Shown here one piece after another: positions 51,635-61,233 of a DNA stretch of 64,000 nt. Numbering within the stretch: position 1 is the stretch's first letter; each line of letters starts with the position of its first letter. The notes beneath the pieces are model-generated. The model did not search any database and was not told where the DNA came from. It worked only from the letters and a program-made list of their open reading frames with translations. This DNA is from Serratia plymuthica. GTDB lineage: Bacteria; Pseudomonadota; Gammaproteobacteria; Enterobacterales; Enterobacteriaceae. The DNA lies in the NCBI RefSeq assembly GCF_018336935.1, contig NZ_CP068771.1, positions 2,232,001-2,296,000 on the forward strand, read 5' to 3'. The translations under genes and the position numbers were made by a program.

Positions 51635-52447
51635 TCACCCCTCTTTGTGTTGCTTTTCCATTCCGCTGACAGAGGGTTCTAAAAAGTATCGACTTGGGTT
51701 CTCGCCTAACACACTTTTGAAGACCGTCGAGAAAGCACTAGGGCTGCTATATCCAAGCTCCATTGCAACGCGCGTGATGGACTCACCGTTTCCCAATCGA
51801 ACTACGGCAGCCAGCAGACAAGCCTGCTGCCGCCATTCGATGAAACTTATCCCCGTGTGCAGCCGGAACTGTCGCGTGAATGTACGGCGACTCATACCAG
51901 AACGTCCTGCCATATCGTCGATCCCCATTTCCAAAGAGGGCGCATTCAAAAACTCATTGCATGCTCGCGCAAGGCGTGGTTCGTCAGGCATGGGGGCGTT
52001 AAGCGATAGCGGGGGCATACTGGCGATCTCATGGAGCAGCAACGCCATCAGGTAGTCATCGCGTCCCTTGGCGGGAAAGCGAGCCGGCACGTCGACAGCG
52101 TTCTCAAGGAGTTGTCGAACCAATGGAGATACCCCAAAAACCTGGCAATGAATGGGAAAATTCAGGCGCTGCGCAGCTTGTGGACGAATATAGGTATTCA
52201 GCATGGTCACGGGGCCACGCATGTGCATGGCATGGGGGACACCCGCCGGCACCCAGATAGCTCTGAGTGGTGGGACAGCCCAATTGCCTAAGTCGGTTTC
52301 GACGGTGATGACACCGCAGGCAGCGTAAGCGAACTGTCCCCTCCGATGGCTATGCTTGGGGAACAGTTCACCATCGGCGTAGTGCTTCCTTGTCACCACC
52401 AGATCAAGGGGTGTGTTTTCGTATAAATCATAGGGATCTGTTTGCAT
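51635..52447 (-). CDS. AraC-family transcriptional regulator
   Basis: A 270-residue protein with an N-terminal cupin-like sensing domain (LFPKHSHRRGQFAYAACGVI, then AVPPLRAIWVPAGVPHAMHM) and two C-terminal helix-turn-helix motifs (GIDDMAGRSGMSRRTFTRQF; then ITRVAMELGYSSPSAFSTVF, about residues 226-245). This is the common YqhC/NimR-type arrangement of cupin AraC regulators that control a divergent exporter. The divergent EamA gene is 116 bases away and is the likely target. Confidence 0.87.
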   Translation of the reverse strand: MQTDPYDLYENTPLDLVVTRKHYADGELFPKHSHRRGQFAYAACGVITVETDLGNWAVPPLRAIWVPAGVPHAMHMRGPVTMLNTYIRPQAAQRLNFPIHCQVFGVSPLVRQLLENAVDVPARFPAKGRDDYLMALLLHEIASMPPLSLNAPMPDEPRLARACNEFLNAPSLEMGIDDMAGRSGMSRRTFTRQFRLHTGISFIEWRQQACLLAAVVRLGNGESITRVAMELGYSSPSAFSTVFKSVLGENPSRYFLEPSVSGMEKQHKEG

Positions 52448-52563
52448 GGCCCAATTTTAATCATATTTGACCTAAAAATGAAAGCGGGCCAAGTCGGCCG
52501 ATGGCATCTTTGTCGGGTAGCAAATGAAGTCTTTCTTAATTACAGAATAAGGGCCGCTAATCC

Positions 52564-53487
52564 ATGCATAGAAAACACATTATCCTTGCCATATTGGTAA
52601 CGGCAATATGGGGAGTCAACTTCCCCATAACCAAGCTAGGGCTGGCCAGAATTGATCCGTTGCTTTTGACAGCCATCCGATTCTCATTTACCGCATTTCC
52701 GCTGGTGTTTTTTGTAAAACGCCCCCAAGTTGCAATGCGCTGGCTGGTTGCATATGGATTGATCTTCGGCGTAGCTATGTGGGCGTTGATCAATCTCGGT
52801 ATTTCAATGGGGGTGCCGCCCGGCAGCGCAGCTCTGCTAATACAGTTCAGCGCGTTTTTTACGCTTGGCTGGGGTGTGTTGTTGTTTCGTGAAAGTCTGA
52901 CCAGGCCACAACTGTTCGGCATTTTTTTGGCTGCAATCGGTTTGGCCTGCATCTTGATGGGCAGTCCAGGAAAATCCACGACGTTCGGTTTTATTCTGGT
53001 GATGATCAGTGCTGTAGCTTGGAGTGTCGGAAACGTCATCATTAAGCTATCCAAAGTCAAACAGATATTCGCTTTCGTTGTATGGGCAAGTATTTTCTCA
53101 CCAATCCCCCTCCTGGTGCTGACTTGGTTGTGGCATGGGGCAGCCCCGTTTACCACTCTATTGTCTGGTATGCGGACCGTGGAAGTATTTTCTTTGGCAT
53201 TCCAAGTGTATGCAGCCACCCATTTCTGCTATTGGGGGTGGAATCTTCTGCTGCGTGAATATCCGGCATCCAGAGTGGCTCCTTTGTCACTCCTGATTCC
53301 TGTATTTGGAACGATTAGCTCAGTATTTATCATCCATCAAAAACCTGGTGCTTGGGGGTGGGCTTCCATATCAATAATTTTGCTTGCGCTCATTATTGGA
53401 ATGAGACAAGGCAAAGCAGTGGTTGTGCAAAAAAAGGTAATGGCGGATGAGGTAAAGAAACACTCATCCATTCAAGTTTTAGATTAA
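52564..53487 (+). CDS. EamA/DMT-family exporter
   Basis: A 307-residue membrane protein with ten predicted helices in two EamA repeats, resembling the E. coli O-acetylserine/cysteine exporter (TAIWGVNFPITKLGL, PPGSAALLIQFSAFFTLGWG, EYPASRVAPLSLLIPVFGTI). It probably exports an amino acid or related metabolite. Its base composition is clearly AT-richer than the flanking metabolic genes, and it is followed by a gene remnant, which suggests horizontal acquisition. Regulated probably by the divergent AraC protein. Confidence 0.85.
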   Translation: MHRKHIILAILVTAIWGVNFPITKLGLARIDPLLLTAIRFSFTAFPLVFFVKRPQVAMRWLVAYGLIFGVAMWALINLGISMGVPPGSAALLIQFSAFFTLGWGVLLFRESLTRPQLFGIFLAAIGLACILMGSPGKSTTFGFILVMISAVAWSVGNVIIKLSKVKQIFAFVVWASIFSPIPLLVLTWLWHGAAPFTTLLSGMRTVEVFSLAFQVYAATHFCYWGWNLLLREYPASRVAPLSLLIPVFGTISSVFIIHQKPGAWGWASISIILLALIIGMRQGKAVVVQKKVMADEVKKHSSIQVLD

Positions 53488-53490
53488 TAG

Positions 53491-53766
53491 ATCAGGCGCA
53501 CTGCAAAATATGAACGGAAATTATCGTTCTTCCCGCGAAATCAGATCGATGCGTGGATCGCCCAAGTAGAAAAGTGGCAAAAGGAAGGTCGTATTCACTT
53601 GTCCCGCACCACGTTCAGAGGATTGGCAGCGGCGCCACTCGCTTTGGATAAAGCCTGTGCCGGGCATCTAAAGGGAGGCGTGATAATTATGAGGAGAAAT
53701 TATCTGGACATAGGACTGCCTTCACGTTGGTTACACGGCAGACCGTCGGATAGTTGTTTTCTCTGA
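53491..53766 (+). pseudogene. Remnant of an MDR oxidoreductase C-terminus
   Basis: An open frame between TAG at 53488-53490 and TGA at 53764-53766 has no start codon or ribosome-binding site in a sensible place, but its middle (about 53575-53691) reads RIHLSRTTFRGLAAAPLALD then KACAGHLKGGVIIM. This matches the pattern FPVTRFKGLESAPLALKETC and SGKARGLVLVEL at the end of the intact oxidoreductase at 49311-50339. It is interpreted as the leftover 3' part of a second such gene. The bases from 53767 to 53914 show nothing recognisable. Confidence 0.6.
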
Positions 53767-53914
53767 TCGGTCGATGGTAGCAGCCACAGGTCATCAGTGT
53801 GTTGCATCCATCGATTGAACTCACGGCACAAAGCAGAAAATTAAGCTGGGTAGCTTTGAAAAAGTAATTACGTTCAGGATCGTTGCTGTCCAGTTTTTAC
53901 CCGGAGTGGAGCCC

Positions 53915-56017
53915 TCAGTCGTCGATTTCTTCGTTATCGTGAACATTGGCCCGCAGCAGGCTGAGCACGTTGGGCGCCTCAACGGCCTTGCTGAACAAAA
54001 ATCCCTGTCCAAAATAAAAACCGGCGTCGCACAGCGTTTGGCGCTGCTGCTCGGTTTCAATCCCTTCGGCGATGATATCGATGGACAATTTCTGCCCCAG
54101 AATGCCCATGCTTTCGACGATGCCCAATATGGCCGGTTCGTCGTTCATACGGTGGATAAAATCGCAATCCAGTTTAATGCAGTCCAGCGGGTAATCCATG
54201 ATATGCGTAAAGGCCGAATGCCCGGTGCCGAAGTCATCGAGCGCAATCCTGATGCCCATTTCCTTGAGCATTTGCAAGGCCCGCAAAACATACTTCGAAC
54301 CGTGTTTGTTGAACGCATGTTCGGTGACTTCCAGCTCGATGAGGTGGTGCGGAATGCGGAACATCAGTAATCGTTGCAGGAAAGTTTCGGCATAGTTGTC
54401 GCGTAAAAACTCGATAGGGGACGCGTTCAGCGACACCGGCAAGACGTTTACGCCGGCGTCGATCCAGCGCGACATATCGGCAAAGACTTTCATCTGCATG
54501 GCTTCGCTGATTTTTGTCGCCAGTTCATAGTCGCTGAAGGCTTCACTGACGGTATCCGGCAACTGCATGACGTTCACCGGGTTATACCAGCGCAATAGCG
54601 CCTCAAAACCCACGATCTCGCCGTTGACCAAATTGACCTTGGGTTGATAGCTGGGGCGGATGCGGTTATCACGCACAATCTGCCGTGCGTGGTTAAGCTG
54701 TGAGGCGCGCGCCTTTGCCTTCTCCATCATTTGTTGATTGAACATGTAAACGCCGCCGCGGCCGCCGTCCTTAAGTTCATACAGCGCGGTATCGGCGCAC
54801 TTCATCAGTTCCGACGGGTCGCGTGCGTCCTGAGGATAAACGGCGCAACCGATGCTCATGCCGCAATGCAGCGCCTTACCGCCGTGGGTGATCGGCGATT
54901 CGAGCTGCATCAGAAAGTTATTGGTGATTTTGAAGATATCCTGCTCATTTTCCACGTCGCTGATGACTACCGCAAACTCATCGCCGCCGAGCCGGGAAAC
55001 AAAAGAGTTGGCGTTCAGGTGCGCCGTGAGCCTTTTGGATAACACGCGCAGCAGATGATCGCCCGCAGCATGCCCCAGGGTGTCGTTAACCAGTTTAAAA
55101 TGGTCGAGATCCAACAGGATCAGCCCGAGCAATTTATTGTTGTTCAGGGCGCGTTTCATTTCCTGTTTTAGCTTTTTCTTGAATAACCGTCGGTTAGGCA
55201 GGCCGGTCAGCTCGTCATATTCACTGGCGATCAGCAAACGCTTCTCGGCAATTCTCTGCGAGGTCACATCGCGGGAAACGCACAATATATTTTGTATCCG
55301 GCCATTTTTATCGGTGACCGGGCTGAGGATATTATCCCAGTGCTGCACCTTGCCATTGGGCGTGCTGCTAAGGCCGGCAAATCTGGCATTGCGGCCATTC
55401 AATACCTTGCGCAGCGCCTTTCGGCCACGCTTGCGTATTTCTACCGGCAGCAGCCCGAGCCATGGCATGCCAAACTTTTTTTGATTTTCATCCAGGCCAA
55501 GGGCAATGCAGCCCGCTTTGTTCATGTGCAGCAACGAACCGTCGTTATTGACGATCTTGATGCAGTCGACGCTGGCGTCGAGCATGTTTTGCTGCGCGGC
55601 CAAGGTCGCGGCGAGGATGTGTTTTTCCAGGACTTGTTCGTGGATATCCATGCAGATGAGACACCAGCGCGGCTCTTCAGGCAGGGGATCTTTGACCGCG
55701 TTGAACGACAGCAAAAACCAACGGAACTCACCGCTGTAATGGCGCAGGCGGCTTTCATTCACGAACGAGGTGGCGGTAGCCATTGCTTGCAGCCACAGGC
55801 TGCGCACCTGCACATAGTCAGCCGGGTGCAGGGCTTTCAACCAGCCGTCATCCTCATTATCAAATGAAGCCCCACCGGTATATTCACGCCACCGTTTATT
55901 AAAGTGTCCGCCCAGGCTTTTACCCACGCCAATGAGGTTTGGTAAACCGTCAAAAATTACATTAGCTATTATATCAACAGGATGATTATCACCACTGTAA
56001 TCAGGTAAAACACTCAT
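53915..56017 (-). CDS. PAS-PAS-GGDEF-EAL cyclic-di-GMP enzyme
   Basis: A protein of about 700 residues without membrane segments: a PAS_3-like region (about 20-120), a second PAS domain (about 130-255), GGDEF (about 260-420) with intact RLGGDEFAVV, and EAL (about 440-690) with intact GFEALLRW, ELEVTEHAF, LDDFGTGHSAF and IIAEGIETEQQ. Both synthase and phosphodiesterase active-site signatures look complete, but the usual RxxD inhibitory site before GGDEF is missing. It should set cyclic-di-GMP levels in response to a PAS signal. The start at 56017 has AAGGA seven bases upstream; an extension to 56056 is less likely. Confidence 0.88.
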   Translation of the reverse strand: MSVLPDYSGDNHPVDIIANVIFDGLPNLIGVGKSLGGHFNKRWREYTGGASFDNEDDGWLKALHPADYVQVRSLWLQAMATATSFVNESRLRHYSGEFRWFLLSFNAVKDPLPEEPRWCLICMDIHEQVLEKHILAATLAAQQNMLDASVDCIKIVNNDGSLLHMNKAGCIALGLDENQKKFGMPWLGLLPVEIRKRGRKALRKVLNGRNARFAGLSSTPNGKVQHWDNILSPVTDKNGRIQNILCVSRDVTSQRIAEKRLLIASEYDELTGLPNRRLFKKKLKQEMKRALNNNKLLGLILLDLDHFKLVNDTLGHAAGDHLLRVLSKRLTAHLNANSFVSRLGGDEFAVVISDVENEQDIFKITNNFLMQLESPITHGGKALHCGMSIGCAVYPQDARDPSELMKCADTALYELKDGGRGGVYMFNQQMMEKAKARASQLNHARQIVRDNRIRPSYQPKVNLVNGEIVGFEALLRWYNPVNVMQLPDTVSEAFSDYELATKISEAMQMKVFADMSRWIDAGVNVLPVSLNASPIEFLRDNYAETFLQRLLMFRIPHHLIELEVTEHAFNKHGSKYVLRALQMLKEMGIRIALDDFGTGHSAFTHIMDYPLDCIKLDCDFIHRMNDEPAILGIVESMGILGQKLSIDIIAEGIETEQQRQTLCDAGFYFGQGFLFSKAVEAPNVLSLLRANVHDNEEIDD

Positions 56018-56230
56018 GCTTTGTTCCTTCTGAAAAACGCCTGAGATTCGCTCCAAAAGGAACTGTTTTAATCATATTCGTGCCTGCGGAAATATGCCAA
56101 TAACCGGGCCTGCCGCGATAAAAAGGCGCTTGAAAGAATGAGATATAACGTCGGGTAAAACAGTAGGATTATTCTTGTAAAACGAGGGGTATTTTCTATG
56201 GATTAACGCTAATTCGCGATAATTCATAAA

Positions 56231-56260
56231 AAACGCCCCTGTCATGCGAAAGGGGCGTTT
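56231..56260. terminator. Terminator of gcd
   Basis: AAACGCCCCT (56231-56240) pairs with AGGGGCGTTT (56251-56260) with a 10-base loop; on the minus strand it runs into TTTTTTATG. It lies 21 bases after the gcd stop. Confidence 0.85.
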
Positions 56261-56281
56261 TGTTATCGCTAACCTTGAGCG

Positions 56282-58717
56282 TTATTTATCAAGCGCGTAA
56301 GCGATCACGTAGTCGCCACGGTCCGGTGACTGGCGTGCGCCGCCGGCGGAGATAAGAATATACTGCTTACCGCTGGTCGGTGAGACGTAGCTCATCGGGG
56401 TGCCGCCGCTGCCGACCGGCAGACGCGCTTTCCACACTTCTTTACCGGTGGATGAATCAAATGCCCGCAGATAGTAATCCTGGGTGCCGGCGATAAACAC
56501 CAGGCCGCCCTGGGTTGCCAGCGTGCCGCCCAGCGTTGGCATGCCTATCGGCATTGGCGCGCGCATTTTAATGCCGAATGGCCCGGTATCTTGTACCGTA
56601 CCGGCCGGTACTTGCCACACCACTTTCTGGGTTTTCAGATCGATAGCGGACAGGGTGCCGAATGGCGGTTTCTGGCACGGAATGCCCAGTGGCGACATAA
56701 AGCGGTTTTTGTTGACGCCGTAAGGGGTGCCTTTTAACGGCACTGCGCCCATCCCGGCGTTAACCGATTCGCCGCCGTTGCTGGCCGGCGCATTGGCGTC
56801 GGTTTTTTGCGGGATCATCTGCACCCACAGGCCCAAACGCATATCGTTGGCGAAGATGTAGTGGTTGTTCGGATCGGTAGACAATCCCCCCCAGTTCATG
56901 CCGCCCAGCGAACCTGGGAAGCTGAGCGAGAGATCGGTGTCCGGTGCGGTGAACAGACCATCATAACGCATCGATTTAAAGCTGATGCGGCACATCAACT
57001 GATCGAACGGCGTTGCGCCCCACATGTCGGATTCGGTTAACTTCTCAGCGCCAATCTGCGGCATGCCGACAGAGAAAGGCTGAGTCGCCGAATACTGTTC
57101 GCCCGGGATGTTGCGGGTTTTCACCGGCAGCTCTTTCACTTCGGTCAGTGGTTTGCCGGTATGGCGATCCAGCACGAAGATCTGCCCGGTTTTGCCGCCG
57201 AAGACCAGTGCAGGGCGGGTGGTGCCGTCTTTCATCGGGAAATCGATCAGGCTCGGTTGCATCGGGACATCGAAATCCCACAGATCGTTATGTACGGTCT
57301 GATAAACCCACTTTTCTTTCCCGGTTGTCGCATCGAGCGCCAGAATGGACGCCCCGTATTTGTGGTCCAGCGCATTGCGGTTAGCGCCCCAGAGATCTAC
57401 CGAAGAGCTGCCCATTGGCATGAACACGGTGTTCATCGCCGGATCGTAGGACATCGGCGCCCAGGAGTTCGGCGTGCTGCGCACAAAGGTCTGGCCCGGT
57501 TTCAACGCCGCATTAGGGTCTTGATTGCCCGGGTCGAACGCCCAGCGCATTTCACCGGTGATCACGTTAAAACCACGCAACACGCCGCCAGGCATGTCGG
57601 TTTGCACGTTATCGGCCACGCGGCCGCCCACGACGACGGTAGAGCCCGCCAGCGTAGGGGCGGAGGTCAGCTGGTATTTCGGATCCGAGGCATCGCCCAG
57701 GCCGGCTTTCAGATCGACGATGCCGTTGTTGCCAAAGTGCTGGCAGAACACGCCGTTGTCGGCGTTGATCGCTACCAGGCGCGCATCGATGGTGTTCATC
57801 AGAATACGGCGCTGACAGCTGTCACCGGCGGCAAGCTCAACCGGGGCCGCAGGCGTTGAACCTGGAACCGTCGGCTGTGGCAGGGCTTTGGTGGCGTCGA
57901 AGTAGGCCAGGCCGCGGCAACGGTTCCAGACCTGCGATTGCGCGTTGATTTCACGCTTCCAGATCTCTTTCCCGCTGTCGGCTTCAACGGCGATGACGTT
58001 GTTGTGCGGCGTACACAGGAAGATGCGGTTGCCGATTTGCAGCGGCGTCTGCTGGTCTTCTGCGCCGTTGCCGCCAGGGCTGATCGGGGTATCGCCGGTG
58101 CGGAAGGTCCAGGCGACTTTCAGATCTTTCACGTTGTCGCGGGTGATCTGGTCCAGCGCCACGAAACGGCTGCCGCCTGAGGTATTGCCGTAGTTGTCCC
58201 AGTCTTTTTGCTGTTTGGCTTTATCTACCGGGATCAACGGCAACTGCTGGCCGCTGAAAGCGACGGTAGGGTGCGGCTGGAACATCTGCACGAAGGCAAC
58301 GACCATACCCACCGCCAGCACGGCGGAGAGCAGGTAAGACGGCTTCGCCAGCGGCGCTTTCCCTTCCGGTTTACGCAGCGCAGGCCAGCTAAGGAAGGCC
58401 AGAATCATCAAACCGGTCGGCACCATCAGCCGTGAAATCAAAGGCCAGAAATCAAAACCGGCGTCGACCACTGACCAAATCAGCGTACCGATGAAAACCA
58501 GCAGGAACAGCGTAACTGCCGAGGATTTGCGACGGAAGAATTGCACGGCGGAAAGCAGGGTGACAATACCGGCAATCAGGAAGTAGGCGCTGCCGCCGAG
58601 CGAGACTAACTTTCCGCCGGCAATAGCGAAAAACAGGCCCGTAACGGCAAGAATTACCCCTAATAAACAACACCATAATTTAAGCTTTATACCCGGCCGG
58701 GTAGTTGAATCAGACAT
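56282..58717 (-). CDS. gcd: Membrane-bound PQQ-dependent glucose dehydrogenase
   Basis: A protein of about 811 residues, close to E. coli Gcd: five N-terminal membrane helices (about residues 15-150), then a periplasmic PQQ-binding beta-propeller with GNTSGGSRFVALDQI, AWTFRTGDTPISPGG, TWNRCRG-like and CRISFKSMRYDGL blocks. It oxidises periplasmic glucose to gluconolactone and passes electrons to ubiquinone. The start at 58717 follows the E. coli protein and a GGAGA site; a 24-residue extension to 58789 is unlikely. It lies 182 bases beyond pqqF on the same strand, joining cofactor synthesis and its main user. Confidence 0.92.
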   Translation of the reverse strand: MSDSTTRPGIKLKLWCCLLGVILAVTGLFFAIAGGKLVSLGGSAYFLIAGIVTLLSAVQFFRRKSSAVTLFLLVFIGTLIWSVVDAGFDFWPLISRLMVPTGLMILAFLSWPALRKPEGKAPLAKPSYLLSAVLAVGMVVAFVQMFQPHPTVAFSGQQLPLIPVDKAKQQKDWDNYGNTSGGSRFVALDQITRDNVKDLKVAWTFRTGDTPISPGGNGAEDQQTPLQIGNRIFLCTPHNNVIAVEADSGKEIWKREINAQSQVWNRCRGLAYFDATKALPQPTVPGSTPAAPVELAAGDSCQRRILMNTIDARLVAINADNGVFCQHFGNNGIVDLKAGLGDASDPKYQLTSAPTLAGSTVVVGGRVADNVQTDMPGGVLRGFNVITGEMRWAFDPGNQDPNAALKPGQTFVRSTPNSWAPMSYDPAMNTVFMPMGSSSVDLWGANRNALDHKYGASILALDATTGKEKWVYQTVHNDLWDFDVPMQPSLIDFPMKDGTTRPALVFGGKTGQIFVLDRHTGKPLTEVKELPVKTRNIPGEQYSATQPFSVGMPQIGAEKLTESDMWGATPFDQLMCRISFKSMRYDGLFTAPDTDLSLSFPGSLGGMNWGGLSTDPNNHYIFANDMRLGLWVQMIPQKTDANAPASNGGESVNAGMGAVPLKGTPYGVNKNRFMSPLGIPCQKPPFGTLSAIDLKTQKVVWQVPAGTVQDTGPFGIKMRAPMPIGMPTLGGTLATQGGLVFIAGTQDYYLRAFDSSTGKEVWKARLPVGSGGTPMSYVSPTSGKQYILISAGGARQSPDRGDYVIAYALDK

Positions 58718-58899
58718 GTTCAGGCAGTCTCCGAAAATAATGTGTACTACTCGTTTACCAAAGTGTAATCGTTGCTCAGCAACCTGCATTGAGGCAGGGC
58801 GCGGAGCAAAGAATTAAACAGTGAATGCGCCGAATTGTACCATTTGATTCGTTAGGCTGTTAAGGATATGTTGCTTTTAAGCAAGGTTATTGTTCGCGT

Positions 58900-61230
58900 T
58901 TAGAACCTCGTGAAGATGCGCCGGTGCCAGAAAGACAGCGCATCCCGGTTAAGTTGCTCCAGATATTCAGGCGAGGGATTGTTTTCCAAGACATTTTCGC
59001 GGGCATGTTGAATGCCGGGATCGCTGGGACGGGACTGCCTGCGCAAAAGGATATTTTTTGCCGCAGCCAGTTCCTGGTCGCTTAACTGCGCCAATTCCCG
59101 TTCCATTTGCTGCAAAAAAGCGGCGGTATAATGATCCAGTTGCGTGACGGTATATTGGGGGGACTGTAACGCAAAGAAAATACCTTCGACATCGACGCAG
59201 CGATAATAAGCACAATGCACGACATAACCAATATTCAGGTCGACGCGCAGGCGCTGGAAATAGCGCGGGGCATAAAGCTGCGCCAGCAGTTGTAGCGCCC
59301 AACGCGCGGCGGCCGATGTGTCCGGCAGCGGATAAAACAATAACCGGGCATTTTCATCGCCGTTTTCCGAGAGCGCGACGCGCTCTGCGGGCGTACGAAT
59401 GCGGTATTCCCCGGCGGGGACGATCGGCTCGGGAAAATCATTGAGCGAGTACGCCAACCCTTGTCGTAAAACCTCATTCCCGCCGACCAGCGTGGCTTGC
59501 CAGCTCACGAGGCCCGGCGTTAATCCTGCCGCCAATGCGGCGGGCAACTGCGCCAATAAGCGCCGGATGGCGATGTCGCCTTGTTCCCGTGCCTGCGCTC
59601 GCCGGCAGGTTCTCACTGCGTCATGCCGCATGGCGGGTGACATCGCCGCCAGCCGGTGGTTGATGGCGTTGACGGCGCGGCACATCAACGCATCATCTCC
59701 GGCCAGTTGCAGTAACCACACACCCTGGTGACGTTCGACGCTCAGATGCCCATCCTGATGCGCCAACTCTGCCGCCAGGGTACGCAATGCCGCCTGAAGG
59801 AGATAGCCCCGTTGTTCCTCGAAAAGCACCTCCGGCGCGGGCCGCAACAGCAAAACGGGAGCACCCTCATCCTGAGGCAGATGTTTTAACGGTGCATGGC
59901 CGATGGACGAGGTGGCGCCATGCATCGATGCGACGTCGACAGGGAAGAACGTGAAGCGCCTGGTGGCAGGCGCTGCGCTTTCCGGATGGAATGGGGTCAG
60001 TTTTAAAGGCAATCCTCGATACTCGGTGACTTCGCCGCCGGCATAAGGGCGTACAGATAAACGGCTCATTGAGGCGGACGAAAGCATGGCGATCCGTTCT
60101 GCCCACTTGTCGGTCGCCTGCACCGGCGGCAGGCCGAAGGCGTTCGCCCGTAATTGTTCGAGCGGCGCAAGACGGTCAAATGCCCGATTAGCCAGGCGGC
60201 TATAGTGTTCGCGCTGGCGTTCGCTCAGGCCGGTCAATTGCTCCAGCCAACTAAACAGGGCGGCTTCAATGGCTGCTGCCTCTGCGGCGGTGCCCCGGAT
60301 GACGGTGAACGCCAGAGTGAGCAGTGAACAGGCTTCGCCGCATCTGGCGTGAATTAACCGGACAGCGTCGCAGTATTCCTCTGCGCGCAGCCAGGCCATC
60401 AGGCCGCCAGGCGCTTCGTCCAGCAGCAGGCATTCCAACAACCGCAGCCATGGGCGCTGTGTGGCCGGTGGTTGATTGAGGGCAAAGGTCAATCGCAACT
60501 GCGGCGCGCCAGGCAAATCGAGCGTACGGTCGCCTATCGGAACCGCGCGTGAGACGCCAGGCGCTGGAGGGCAAACCCCCTTGGCAATGCGCGCGCCATA
60601 TTCTTCGGCCACGGCGCGCAATTGATCCGGCGACTGTGGCCCTTGCAGCCACAGCGTCATGTTAGCGGCGTTGTAATGCCGTTGATAAAACTGTTGCAGC
60701 GCATGGCGCAGCACCGCCATATCCTCGCCAAAACCGGCGCGGCTGCCGATATGGAAGCGATGCATCGCCGTGATGCCGTCAAAGGCTTGCTGCTGTGCCG
60801 CCTCACAGAGCGTTTCTCCCTCCGTGCGCAGCAATTGGTATTCGGCGTCAATGATATCCGCCTCTTGATCCAACGCTTCGGTCGCCAGCAGCGGGGCGCT
60901 CAGCATATCGATCAGTCGGTCGATGCCGGCATCAAATTGCTCGGGGCCGACCTCAAAAAAGAAGAAGGTGCGCGTCGCTTGAGTGGTGGCGTTAAGACGC
61001 CCTCCCTGGGAAGGCGCCCAGTTCATTAAACCCTCCCGCGCCTGGAATCGTTCGCTGCCGCGAAACAGCATATGTTCAAGCAGATGCGCCAGCCCCGGCC
61101 ATGCGAGCGGTTCGTGGTAGCTGCCCGCATCGACCTGCATCAGCGCGGCGGCGCGGGTCGCTGCGGGATCGCTGATCAGATTAACGTGCAATCCGTTGCC
61201 GAGTCGCACAGATGAGGCGTGACGTCCCAT
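58900..61230 (-). CDS. pqqF: PQQ biosynthesis protease PqqF (M16 family)
   Basis: A 776-residue M16 zinc peptidase. The inverted zinc motif is intact: His49-x-x-Glu52-His53 in GLAHLLEHMLFRG, with the distal Glu in the ADIIDAEYQLLRTEGE segment. The Klebsiella PqqF, about 760 residues, is thought to cut the crosslinked PqqA peptide. The C-terminal half is the usual divergent, inactive M16 repeat. The gene starts three bases after the pqqE stop and is the last of the pqq operon, which lies next to gcd. Confidence 0.9.
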   Translation of the reverse strand: MGRHASSVRLGNGLHVNLISDPAATRAAALMQVDAGSYHEPLAWPGLAHLLEHMLFRGSERFQAREGLMNWAPSQGGRLNATTQATRTFFFFEVGPEQFDAGIDRLIDMLSAPLLATEALDQEADIIDAEYQLLRTEGETLCEAAQQQAFDGITAMHRFHIGSRAGFGEDMAVLRHALQQFYQRHYNAANMTLWLQGPQSPDQLRAVAEEYGARIAKGVCPPAPGVSRAVPIGDRTLDLPGAPQLRLTFALNQPPATQRPWLRLLECLLLDEAPGGLMAWLRAEEYCDAVRLIHARCGEACSLLTLAFTVIRGTAAEAAAIEAALFSWLEQLTGLSERQREHYSRLANRAFDRLAPLEQLRANAFGLPPVQATDKWAERIAMLSSASMSRLSVRPYAGGEVTEYRGLPLKLTPFHPESAAPATRRFTFFPVDVASMHGATSSIGHAPLKHLPQDEGAPVLLLRPAPEVLFEEQRGYLLQAALRTLAAELAHQDGHLSVERHQGVWLLQLAGDDALMCRAVNAINHRLAAMSPAMRHDAVRTCRRAQAREQGDIAIRRLLAQLPAALAAGLTPGLVSWQATLVGGNEVLRQGLAYSLNDFPEPIVPAGEYRIRTPAERVALSENGDENARLLFYPLPDTSAAARWALQLLAQLYAPRYFQRLRVDLNIGYVVHCAYYRCVDVEGIFFALQSPQYTVTQLDHYTAAFLQQMERELAQLSDQELAAAKNILLRRQSRPSDPGIQHARENVLENNPSPEYLEQLNRDALSFWHRRIFTRF

Positions 61231-61233
61231 GAT

